Source: Taibaiella sp. (lineage in GTDB: Bacteria; Bacteroidota; Bacteroidia; Chitinophagales; Chitinophagaceae). From it: a DNA stretch of 64,000 nt. The position numbers and the translations under genes were made by a program. Under the pieces are notes generated by a model. The model was not told the DNA's origin. It worked only from the letters and a program-made list of their open reading frames with translations, and did no database searches. Each line of letters begins with the position of its first letter. Position 1 is the first letter of the stretch. Location of the stretch: positions 248,001 through 312,000 of the forward strand of contig JAHBTQ010000003.1 of assembly GCA_019638495.1 (NCBI GenBank), read 5' to 3'. Shown here one piece after another: positions 9,084-17,496 of the stretch.

Positions 9084-9797
9084 TTGCGGCGCTTCCTCAA
9101 TCGTTTCCTGAACCTTTCCTCTACCGACAAGCAGTTGTTGCTGCAATTAGAACACCTTGTTGGGTTCACTCCCCGGCATATTGAGTACTATCGGCTGGCG
9201 CTGATGCATAGGTCAAAGCCGGAAGATGTAACATCAAGCAACGAAAGATTGGAGTTTCTGGGTGATGCCATATTGGGGGCTATCATTGCGGAATACCTCT
9301 TCAAGAAATATCCGACAAAGCCGGAAGGTTACCTTACTGAATTACGGTCCAGGATAGTGAGACGAGAAACCATGAATAATGTGGCACTTCGTATGGGGCT
9401 CAATAAGCTTGTGCAGTATAACCAGAATGATAAGGGATTGAGTCGAAGTCATATTTTTGGCAACGCACTCGAAGCCCTCATAGGTGCGGTGTACCTGGAC
9501 CAGGGTTTTGAGACCACACGCAAATTCATTTTGCAACAAATTCTCCGTGGGTATATAGATCTTGATACCATGGAGAGCACCGATACCAACTACAAAAACC
9601 AACTACTTAGCTGGGCGCAAAGGAATACTCGTGTACTCACTTTTGAGACAATCGACGAGAAGAGCGAAGGTACCCGAAAGCTATTTACTGTTGGTGTGAT
9701 GATAGATGGAGAGGTAGTATCCAGCGGCACCGGCTACAACAAAAAAGATGCAGGGCAGGTGGCGGCCCGCAACGCGCTTGAAGTGCTAGGTATCTAG
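9084..9797 (+). CDS. rnc: Ribonuclease III, TTG start
   Basis: Double-strand-specific endoribonuclease for rRNA and mRNA processing. 237 residues: catalytic RNase III domain (about 15-155; motif ERLEFLGDAILG with Glu57 and Asp61) followed by a double-stranded RNA-binding domain (about 165-235, ending NKKDAGQVAARNALEVLGI). The second catalytic site reads FGNALEALIGAVYLD: the Glu is present, but Asn stands where the E. coli enzyme has Asp. I believe this Asn is usual in Bacteroidota. No ATG lies near the domain start, so I use the TTG at 9084, two bases after the fabF stop. That spacing suggests translational coupling. Confidence 0.93.
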   Translation: MRRFLNRFLNLSSTDKQLLLQLEHLVGFTPRHIEYYRLALMHRSKPEDVTSSNERLEFLGDAILGAIIAEYLFKKYPTKPEGYLTELRSRIVRRETMNNVALRMGLNKLVQYNQNDKGLSRSHIFGNALEALIGAVYLDQGFETTRKFILQQILRGYIDLDTMESTDTNYKNQLLSWAQRNTRVLTFETIDEKSEGTRKLFTVGVMIDGEVVSSGTGYNKKDAGQVAARNALEVLGI

Positions 9798-9831
9798 CCC
9801 TCTTTTTATTTCCTCCTTTTCAATAGACTTT

Positions 9832-10500
9832 ATGAGTAATATCATACTCCTTCTGGTTGCCCTAATTGTATTACCCGGATGCATTAGCACAAAACGATTT
9901 GCCCGACATGTGGAGCGGGCAACTGTGGCTACTGCTGAGCCCATGGTGGACAGCGTGCCGGGTATCACAATCTTGTATGATGGGCCTGCCATTCCGGATT
10001 CTGTTGTGCAGGTTAGAAAAGGCAATACACACTTGCTTCCTGCATTGGTTTACTGGCAGATCCAGGAAGAGTTTAATTGTACATTGAATCCCCGGCTACC
10101 GGTAGACATGTTCAGGCAGGTAGTGTATAAGAAGGCGAAATCGCTCGGGATTTCTGAAAAACTGACCGGTGGTAAACAGTTGGTATTTACCGTTCATCAC
10201 ATTCCCGCGAATTTCCGATATCTATACCGGGACGATATCGTTGTTCTTGTTTTTCTGGTGCTTCAGTTTTATGAGCAGAGTATCTATCCTGACGAGTCTG
10301 ACCTATCCGTTTCGTATGCAATTTATGAAGGCGAGCGATTGCTGAAGGAGGGTACAGCATCTGAGTTGAATCATGATCCGCTACTACGCAACAACAATGC
10401 CACCCGTAAGAAGATAATGAAAGTCTACATGAGGCAATATCGTCGCAACCTGTCTGATATGGTCGAAAAGTGTATGGTCGAGGTCGCGCATAAGCTGTAA
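9832..10500 (+). CDS. Lipoprotein of unknown function
   Basis: 222 residues with a lipoprotein signal: hydrophobic stretch then LPGC, making Cys17 the acylated residue. The mature part has alternating strand-like segments (QLVFTVHHIPANF, LSVSYAIYEGERLL) and a helical C-terminus. No known catalytic motif is seen. The fold pattern loosely recalls small periplasmic lipoproteins that compute resistance- or ABC-associated accessory domains, but I do not claim a family. It follows rnc by 34 bases and may be read through from the acpP operon. Confidence 0.65.
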   Translation: MSNIILLLVALIVLPGCISTKRFARHVERATVATAEPMVDSVPGITILYDGPAIPDSVVQVRKGNTHLLPALVYWQIQEEFNCTLNPRLPVDMFRQVVYKKAKSLGISEKLTGGKQLVFTVHHIPANFRYLYRDDIVVLVFLVLQFYEQSIYPDESDLSVSYAIYEGERLLKEGTASELNHDPLLRNNNATRKKIMKVYMRQYRRNLSDMVEKCMVEVAHKL

Positions 10501-10708
10501 TCGCGTAAGCCAAAGGGCTTTACATTGATTTCTCATCCTTTATTCGTTTTTATGCTTGCGGGTTGTAATTTGGCAATAATAACAGGTTGCTCTTAATGAT
10601 TCAATGACGCACTCATGGTCCTTTACGCGATAGGGTAGAAAGGGGCAGTGCAGATGACAAATGAAGACTGTGCACGTATATCATGAAGGAGTGGCTGTAA
10701 ATTGAGAT

Positions 10709-12751
10709 ATGAAAGCGATCATTCTTTGGATACTGCTGTTCTTCTGTGCGGGCGGTGCTTTTGCTCAGCCGGATAGTTCAACCTTATTGGTTGATATCCA
10801 TGCCTTGCGTAAGGAAGGGGACATCTCTAAGAATTGGAGGTTTAAGGAAGCTGATGATCCGGCGATGGCAAATCCGGATTATGACGACAAGTCGTGGGAT
10901 ATAACAGAATCATTCCTGTTCGCCGGGGGCGACTCGTGGGCCTACAAAAATTTCAATAGCATATGCTGGTTGCGCAAGGAACTCTGGGTAGATTCCTCAG
11001 TGGTTGGCGTACCGGTTGCAGTTTCGTTAAATCATTTGGGCGCTGCAGTTGTTTACGTTGACGGTGCTGTGGTAGATTCTTTCGGAACTATTGCCGGGCG
11101 CACAAATACGAAATACGAGAGCCCGGCGAGAATACCAACTATTATTGTGTTTCAGAAGCCAGGAAGACATGTGCTTGCCATCCGTTATGCCAACTTTAAT
11201 GCGAAGAGAAATGACGAGCGGTATTCAGCTGATTATCCGGGTATAGATATTACTCTCGGTCTAGCATCTGACGTGCTTTATACCGCTTTTGGCGAAAGCC
11301 GATTGGCGACTTTGATGTTTATTCTTTTTTTTGGAATATTTTTTGCGCTTTCGCTGGCCCACTTCTTTATGTACATGTTTCAGCGCAGCGTGTCGGCCAA
11401 TCTTTATTTCAGCATCATGTGCATGTCGCTGGCATTGATTTTTCTATTTCAGTGGCTATCCATATATTCACACGAGCCTTTCTTTTCGTTAAGTGGTCAC
11501 TTTGTATTTCCCGCACTTTCGGCAGCGTTTTGTTTTTCACTCAGCGCATTTACCAATACCCAGTTTGGCAAAAAGAAGATCAGGTTTTATGTTGTTTGTG
11601 CGCTGAGCATAGCTGCACCCTTGATGGTGTATCTCTCACAAAGTCTAATAGGGTTTGCTATCCTGGTGAACCTGGTAATGTTTGAGGCGATAGTGCTCAT
11701 TGTAAGGGCGATATTCAGAAAGGTGAAAGGGGCGGGGATAGTAGGCGTGGGAATGCTGCTGTTTACTGTATTCATCTTCCTGGTGTCTGCCTATTTGTCC
11801 ATTATGAAGCATGTGTCATTCAATGGCGGTGGCTGGTGGGCAATAGGCATCGCCGCTCTGGCATTTCTGGGATTGCCGGTATCTATGTCTTTATTTCTTG
11901 CCTGGAGTTTTGCGCGCGTAAACAAGGAACTGCAACATAACCTGGAACAGGTGCAGGAATTGTCAGAGAAAACTTTGCAGCAGGAGCAGGAGCGAATTCG
12001 CCTTGTAGAATCGCAGAAGGAGAAGCTGGAAACGGAGGTTGCCGCCCGTACAGCGGAAGTGGTAAATCAAAAAGAAGAAATAGAGAAGCAACATGGCGAA
12101 TTGAAGATCGAAAAGCAACGATCCGACGATCTGCTACTCAACATTCTTCCTGGCGAGATTGCAGAGGAACTGAAGGTAAAGGGACACACCGATGCGCGAA
12201 TGTATAATGATGTGTCGGTGCTCTTTACTGATTTCGTGGACTTCACAAGTGCCGGTGAGCGATTAAGCCCGCAAGAGCTGGTAGATGAGCTGCATAGCTG
12301 TTTCAAAGCGTTTGACGAGATAATACAGCGATACGGAATTGAAAAAATAAAGACGATCGGGGACGCTTACCTGGCAGTTGCCGGTCTGCCGAAACCTGAT
12401 GGCAACCACGCTGAACATGTGGTGCAAGCAGCGCTGGAAATGCTCGCGTTTATGGTAGATCGTAAGAAGAAAATTGGTGAGCGCACTTTTGAGGTAAGGA
12501 TAGGGATAAATAGCGGTAACGTAGTCGCGGGTATAGTAGGCATAAGAAAATTTGCATACGATATATGGGGGGATACGGTGAACACGGCCGCTCGTATGGA
12601 GCAGGGGAGCGAACCCGGAAGGATCAATATATCTGAGGCCACATACCAACTTGTGCGCGACAAATTTGTCTGCACACCTAGGGGACTTGTTGAGGCCAAA
12701 AACAAGGGAGTACTTGCGATGTATTTTGTAGAGGGACCCGTTGAACGTTAG
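10709..12751 (+). CDS. Membrane class III adenylate/guanylate cyclase with 7TM sensor (7TMR-DISM type)
   Basis: 680 residues. The order is signal peptide (1-20), an extracellular beta-rich sensor with a carbohydrate-binding look (about 25-185; NWRFKEADDP, DYDDKSW, WLRKELW), seven hydrophobic helices (about 195-405), a coiled coil (about 405-475), and a class III cyclase domain (about 495-670). Metal-binding aspartates are in LFTDFVDFTS and KTIGDAYLAV, and the transition-state Asn/Arg are in WGDTVNTAARME. The Lys of IKTIGD and the Asp of YDIWGD are the residues that usually select ATP, so cAMP is the likelier product. Extracellular signals would regulate cytoplasmic cyclase activity. It ends tail to tail with the NlpC gene, overlapping by four bases. 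The ligand is unknown. Confidence 0.88.
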   Translation: MKAIILWILLFFCAGGAFAQPDSSTLLVDIHALRKEGDISKNWRFKEADDPAMANPDYDDKSWDITESFLFAGGDSWAYKNFNSICWLRKELWVDSSVVGVPVAVSLNHLGAAVVYVDGAVVDSFGTIAGRTNTKYESPARIPTIIVFQKPGRHVLAIRYANFNAKRNDERYSADYPGIDITLGLASDVLYTAFGESRLATLMFILFFGIFFALSLAHFFMYMFQRSVSANLYFSIMCMSLALIFLFQWLSIYSHEPFFSLSGHFVFPALSAAFCFSLSAFTNTQFGKKKIRFYVVCALSIAAPLMVYLSQSLIGFAILVNLVMFEAIVLIVRAIFRKVKGAGIVGVGMLLFTVFIFLVSAYLSIMKHVSFNGGGWWAIGIAALAFLGLPVSMSLFLAWSFARVNKELQHNLEQVQELSEKTLQQEQERIRLVESQKEKLETEVAARTAEVVNQKEEIEKQHGELKIEKQRSDDLLLNILPGEIAEELKVKGHTDARMYNDVSVLFTDFVDFTSAGERLSPQELVDELHSCFKAFDEIIQRYGIEKIKTIGDAYLAVAGLPKPDGNHAEHVVQAALEMLAFMVDRKKKIGERTFEVRIGINSGNVVAGIVGIRKFAYDIWGDTVNTAARMEQGSEPGRINISEATYQLVRDKFVCTPRGLVEAKNKGVLAMYFVEGPVER

Positions 12752-13542
12752 TCAACAAAAGCCGACTCCATATCGCCACGCACCTCGTGAACGATGCGAC
12801 CACAGCCTGCATATCGGCGTTTCCAGTATTTCTCGGACAGGTTACTGATCATGACACCCTTCGAGCGGGAAGCATGTACAAAATATCCGTTTGCGAGGTA
12901 GATGCCCACATGCGAAATGCGCATTCGGTTGATACGGAAGAAAACCAGGTCTCCTTCTTCGGCTTCTGTAAAGCGTTTGAAATGGTCGCTGTGCCGATAT
13001 TGCTGTTTTGAAGTTCTTCTTATGTTTACGTTGTAAACCGACTCATACATCTTCTGGGATAGAGCAGAGCAATCGATCCCTTTTGGCGTAGTTCCTCCCC
13101 ATTTATAGCGTACGCCATACCATTGATTTATGAAGTGGTAAAGAGATGGGTCGTTGAGCTCGTCAGGATCTGCATCGATCATGAGTGCATATTTCATGAG
13201 TACGTGATCGCCGTGGTCGAAAAGAGATTTATTGTCAGCAGGCTGCGGGTTTGGGGCAGTAGCGATTCCGGGTATGATTGCATTGAGTCCGTTTAGAACA
13301 TTGGGGATTGGGGACATGCCGATGAATATTTCGCCGGTTATCACTGAATCTACCGGTGCAGAAATAGCCAAATGGTGGGGGAAAACTACGGGGCCAGGAG
13401 GCGATGTTATGGTAAATTGGTATCCGTCGAATTCGATCAATGAGATTTCAGAGGAGGGCATGCAGGGCTCCTGTGCCGACACGACGCGCGGCAGGAAAAG
13501 AGCGATGCAGATCAGGGATATGACACAAACCGGGGCCCTCAT
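12748..13542 (-). CDS. Secreted NlpC/P60 cell-wall peptidase
   Basis: 264 residues with a signal peptide (1-23, ending VVSAQE). The C-terminal NlpC/P60 papain-like domain (about 135-260) has Cys158 in GIDCSALSQKMY, His212 in RISHVGIYLANG and the third polar residue His224 in YFVHASRSKG. Such enzymes cut peptide stems of peptidoglycan, commonly gamma-D-Glu-diaminopimelate bonds. The region from 25 to 130 has no recognisable SH3 domain and may position the substrate. It is transcribed away from the YfhO-like gene and towards the cyclase, sharing the tetranucleotide TTAG for both stop codons. Confidence 0.88.
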   Translation of the reverse strand: MRAPVCVISLICIALFLPRVVSAQEPCMPSSEISLIEFDGYQFTITSPPGPVVFPHHLAISAPVDSVITGEIFIGMSPIPNVLNGLNAIIPGIATAPNPQPADNKSLFDHGDHVLMKYALMIDADPDELNDPSLYHFINQWYGVRYKWGGTTPKGIDCSALSQKMYESVYNVNIRRTSKQQYRHSDHFKRFTEAEEGDLVFFRINRMRISHVGIYLANGYFVHASRSKGVMISNLSEKYWKRRYAGCGRIVHEVRGDMESAFVD

Positions 13543-13646
13543 AAAAGAACTATGGACGATAAAGATAAAAAGTGACGTGAAAAAAGTGAAATAGCACTTC
13601 TGAAAATGTACTTATATTAGCATGCTGCAACAAAACACAGGTACAC

Positions 13647-15797
13647 TTGCCGGCGAAACGCGCTTATTTATATTACTTAGGAATATTATCATTCGTAATA
13701 TTTGCGTTTCGACGGATATCACTCTTGACTCACACACTTATCTGGGACGCAAGGGACATATGTTTCCCGTGGCGATACTTTCTTGGCACTTGCGTGCATG
13801 AGCATCAGTTGCCGCTTTGGAATCCTTACCTATTTAGTGGTTATCCATTTTTCGCCGACCCACAGGGTGGGGCATTTTATGTCCCTGCCATGCTACTATC
13901 GTTACCCTTTGGCTATCCGTTGGCTATGTTAGGTATAGAATTTACAGCCACGGTCGTTCTTGCAGGCATCGGCATGTATAAATTAGTACGTTCGTTTGAG
14001 GTGGGACCTGGGGGAGCGTTAATTGGTGCGCTTTCATTCAGCGCCTGCGGTTTCTTCGTAAGCAATGCCGAGCACCTCACCTGGATCGTATCTGCAGGGT
14101 GGTTAGTTTGGGCTTTGTGGTCCTACCGAATGATGCTTGAGACGAAACTCTATGGTTACGCGGTTTTGACTGCTATATTCCTGTGGATGATTTTTACGGG
14201 AGGCTATCCGGCGTTCCTTTTTATTGTTGCCTATTTGTTTTTCTTCTCTTCGGTTGCATATGCTGCTCCTGAAAGATGGCGGCACATGCTGACCCTGGTT
14301 AAGGCAAATCTGGTTATTGTACTTTGCTTCCTGGCTCTCTCGGCTCAGTCAGTTTTTTATTTTGTTCAGTCGTCGCAATATATCAGCCGCGGCGCAGGGG
14401 TGACGCTCGCCAAAGCCAATGCCGGCGCATTTACTCCCCAGTGTCTCATCTCCTTTTTTCTGCCTTTCCTTACGGTCGGGGATGCCAGCATTTGGCAAAC
14501 TGATATATCCATGGCGAACAGCTATATCGGAATCGTTGTGTTGTTGTTTCTGCTGATTGCGGTTTTCACTTTGAGAGATCGTCGTTACATCAAACTCCCA
14601 ATCGTTGCCGCTTTTTTTCTTCTTGTGTCCTTCGGTGCAGCACTTCCTTTACGCGGGTGGCTGTTTAGGTTCGTTCCGCTCATGAACCTCTTTCGTATGC
14701 CTTCGCTTTTCAGGCTCTATTCCATCATCGGTTTCATTGTGCTCGCCTGCGTATCCCTCCAGGCATTCCTTACGGAGCGGGAGAAGTACAGGCGGCATTT
14801 CGTAATAGTGCTTTTGCTGCTCCTTGTAGGCTTCGGCAGTTTGTTGGTTTTTGAGATCGCTAAGCACGGTATCCATTACCATAGCTTCCGCTACTTCCAG
14901 GACCCTGTAGGCTATGTAAAGAGTGCCCGCTTCAGTGATCGTGCTATTCTCCAGGGGACTCTTCAACTACTGGTGCTGACGGTTCTTTTATCATTGGCGC
15001 TATATAAGCGCGGGCACTATCTGACTTATAGTAGCATCCTTGCGCTCGTGGTGGTAGACCTGTTAGCAGCTACAGAACTTAACACTTTTGCTACCATCAC
15101 TAACGGTGATATGCGCACTGCAATAGAGGCAAAAATAGAGGCGCAGCCGCGGGGCTTTCCTTTGCCGGATCTATCTGTGCCGCTGTTGTCAAATCGTGAT
15201 GCAAACAACGATGCGCTTAGTCCTCTTTGGGGAAACCTTGGGGTATTTAAAAAGGTAGTTTCACCGGATGGGTACAACCCATTTATGTTAAAGTCCTGCG
15301 ATTCGCTTTCGGAAAGCATCATTCGCGATTCAGTGTGGAGCAATCCTGTCGCCTATTTTGGATATAAGCTGGCGAAACTGGAAAATGGCGCACCTATCGG
15401 AAAGCACACCGTAGCGGTCGATGACCTAAACTATCAGAAGCTAAATGGTAGGTTGTCTTCGTCTGCCGCGGGTGATTCTGTTTGGGCCACAAAGTTCGAA
15501 CCCGGAGACGTTCATCTATCCACTAGAACAAGCGGCACATCTATCCTTGTTTTGCAACAGACAGATTATCCGGGATGGCATGTGCGGATCGATGGTGAGC
15601 ATGTGGACCATTTCAAGAGCTCTTACGCGAATATCTCGGTGCTCTTACCGGCCGGCAGGCACGAAATTGAATATGAATTTAAGCCTCGCCATTTTATGGT
15701 GCTTGCAACAATATCCTTCTCTTCTCTCATTGCGTTATTGGCTGGCCTGGTTATGTTCAGGAGAAGGTTATTCCATCAAGCGGTGCAACAGCAATGA
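13647..15797 (+). CDS. YfhO-like polytopic membrane protein (GT-C-type), TTG start
   Basis: 716 residues with about twelve hydrophobic helices. Loop 1 carries WDARDICFPWR, and the next loop reads LWNPYLFSGYPFFADPQGG, the signature arrangement of YfhO-family membrane proteins. The C-terminal periplasmic domain has LQQTDYPGWHVRIDGE and LPAGRHEIEYEF before a last helix, also as in YfhO. YfhO proteins are linked to glycosylation of lipoteichoic acid or other surface polymers in Gram-positives, while their substrate in Bacteroidota is unknown. No in-frame ATG occurs near the N-terminus, so I use the TTG at 13647, with a weak CAGG six bases upstream. It faces away from the NlpC gene. Confidence 0.8.
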   Translation: MPAKRAYLYYLGILSFVIFAFRRISLLTHTLIWDARDICFPWRYFLGTCVHEHQLPLWNPYLFSGYPFFADPQGGAFYVPAMLLSLPFGYPLAMLGIEFTATVVLAGIGMYKLVRSFEVGPGGALIGALSFSACGFFVSNAEHLTWIVSAGWLVWALWSYRMMLETKLYGYAVLTAIFLWMIFTGGYPAFLFIVAYLFFFSSVAYAAPERWRHMLTLVKANLVIVLCFLALSAQSVFYFVQSSQYISRGAGVTLAKANAGAFTPQCLISFFLPFLTVGDASIWQTDISMANSYIGIVVLLFLLIAVFTLRDRRYIKLPIVAAFFLLVSFGAALPLRGWLFRFVPLMNLFRMPSLFRLYSIIGFIVLACVSLQAFLTEREKYRRHFVIVLLLLLVGFGSLLVFEIAKHGIHYHSFRYFQDPVGYVKSARFSDRAILQGTLQLLVLTVLLSLALYKRGHYLTYSSILALVVVDLLAATELNTFATITNGDMRTAIEAKIEAQPRGFPLPDLSVPLLSNRDANNDALSPLWGNLGVFKKVVSPDGYNPFMLKSCDSLSESIIRDSVWSNPVAYFGYKLAKLENGAPIGKHTVAVDDLNYQKLNGRLSSSAAGDSVWATKFEPGDVHLSTRTSGTSILVLQQTDYPGWHVRIDGEHVDHFKSSYANISVLLPAGRHEIEYEFKPRHFMVLATISFSSLIALLAGLVMFRRRLFHQAVQQQ

Positions 15798-15859
15798 GCA
15801 TAAACCTGCTTTCTGGCGATTTTTGATCCCTCAATCTATTTTTTGACAGCGTACTACCG

Positions 15860-17410
15860 TTATTCAAGGCCGTATTTCGCAATAAACGCGCTCGTAACGC
15901 CATTTGTCCAGCCAAATCCATCCTGCGCCGGGTATTCACCGCCACCACCTGCGGCGGCCGGGTTGTCCACGTCATATTTCTCCATGAGCTTGCCGGTTGA
16001 CTTATAAACCGTGTTTACGGTTCTGATCCAGCGAGTGGCGATTTCCTTTGCCAGGCTGTCATGGCGATAGTTTTCCAGTCCGGTAACGGTCACATACTGC
16101 AGCGGAGCCCATCCATTTGGTTTATCCCACTGTTGCCCTGTATTTACCAATGTCGTCGTCACCCCATTTGCCGCCAGGAACCGTTTCCGGATCAGGTCAG
16201 CAACCTTAGCTGCTTGTTTCTTGTCAGCCACGCCAAGGAAAAGGGGGAAAGTAGTCGCTATGGTTGGAGGGCCATTTAATCGTTTCGTTTTCCAGTTATA
16301 GTCACGGTAGCAGCCACTACGCTCATCCCAGCAATAGGTGATGATTGCATTTTTTCTTCGTATCGCCTTCTTTCTGAACCACTTTGTGTTGGCAGAATCT
16401 CCCGATAGCTTGCTGCCTTCCATTATCAGTTCTTCCAGTTGGTAAAGAAGGCAATTGAGATCTACAGGAATGATATTCGTCGTCTGTATCGTGTAAAGGT
16501 GGTTCGTGTCTGCAAGCCAGCGACTGCTGAAGTCCCAGCCCGACTCGGCAGCAGCACGAATATCGCGATAAGTTTCACGGGCATCGCGTGATGTAGACCC
16601 TGCGGTAGCCATATCCTCAGCAAAGGCCTCTTCCCGGGGCCTGTCCGCCGCATCCCAGTAGCGATTAAGGAGCACACTGTCTTTTAGCATGACCAGGTGT
16701 GCCGCTGCCGACCCTGGTTTTATAAACGCTGCGCCGCTCATCCAGTAGTCATATTCGCGGCGCATTTCAGGTAGATATTTCTGAAGTGTTCCTGGTCGGT
16801 GTTTATCCAGAAGTGCCACCATCAGCGCAAAAAACGGAGGTTGTGAACGGGAGAGATAGTAGCTTCGTGTTCCGTTCGGTATGTGGCCGAATTTGTCAAT
16901 CAGGTAGGCAAAATTGGCAACCATATCTTCCATCATGTCAATCTTGCCTGCCTGTTCCAGGCCCAGCATTGTGAAGTAGGAGTCCCAGTAATACAGTTCC
17001 TGAAAACGGCCACCCGGTACTACATACCGGTGGGGCAGTGGCAACAGTGAGCCTGCCGAACCTGAATCTGCAGGCCTGGTAAGTACTGGCCACAGACTAT
17101 TTATATGTGCCAACAGATCTTTGGATGAGTCAGACTTGTAATCAGAACTTTGTGTTGGTGGTTGCCTGAACCATCTCTTTACGAAAGAGTCAAGTTTAAA
17201 GTCCGGCTTCACCACATCGGCCGCAAACGCATTTCTGATTGTTCGCGTATCTGCTAGGGGAATTGCATCTGCAAATGTTTTACTGTCTGCGAATATCCGC
17301 TCGGTTTGTACATAGCGAAACAATACAGGATAGAGCTCCTCTGGAGACCTTTGCTGGCAGTAGCATGTTGCGCATGCCGAAAGCGCAATCAGGAGAAATA
17401 GTTTCTTCAT
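15860..17410 (-). CDS. treA: Alpha,alpha-trehalase (GH37), exported
   Basis: Hydrolyses trehalose to two glucose molecules. 516 residues from the ATG at 17410; an upstream in-frame TTG is less likely. Both family signatures are present: PGGRFQELYYWDSY (about 132-145) and QQWDKPNGWAPLQY, followed by the Gly-rich GGGGEYPAQDGFGWTNG near the C-terminus. The N-terminus MKKLFLLIALSAC could be a lipoprotein signal with Cys13 as the anchor, or a plain signal peptide; either way the enzyme acts outside the cytoplasm. It is divergent from the GNAT-nitrilase gene and converges with the YfhO-like gene. No trehalose transporter lies nearby. Confidence 0.93.
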   Translation of the reverse strand: MKKLFLLIALSACATCYCQQRSPEELYPVLFRYVQTERIFADSKTFADAIPLADTRTIRNAFAADVVKPDFKLDSFVKRWFRQPPTQSSDYKSDSSKDLLAHINSLWPVLTRPADSGSAGSLLPLPHRYVVPGGRFQELYYWDSYFTMLGLEQAGKIDMMEDMVANFAYLIDKFGHIPNGTRSYYLSRSQPPFFALMVALLDKHRPGTLQKYLPEMRREYDYWMSGAAFIKPGSAAAHLVMLKDSVLLNRYWDAADRPREEAFAEDMATAGSTSRDARETYRDIRAAAESGWDFSSRWLADTNHLYTIQTTNIIPVDLNCLLYQLEELIMEGSKLSGDSANTKWFRKKAIRRKNAIITYCWDERSGCYRDYNWKTKRLNGPPTIATTFPLFLGVADKKQAAKVADLIRKRFLAANGVTTTLVNTGQQWDKPNGWAPLQYVTVTGLENYRHDSLAKEIATRWIRTVNTVYKSTGKLMEKYDVDNPAAAGGGGEYPAQDGFGWTNGVTSAFIAKYGLE

Positions 17411-17496
17411 GGTTGCTGCCAAAGTTAACTATTTGATAGGCTTCTGCATGGAATCTTGTAAAGACTGGAATTCGCTTTTACTTAATTTCATGCCGT

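Noticed and set aside
9084..9797. Inactive RNase III, because Asn replaces one catalytic Asp
   Set aside because: The remaining metal ligands (Glu57, Asp61 and the second Glu) and the RNA-binding domain are intact, and this Asn seems common in Bacteroidota.
10501..10708. Possible small RNA or gene in the gap before the cyclase gene
   Set aside because: 208 bases with no open frame, hairpin-plus-T-tract or promoter box that I could support.
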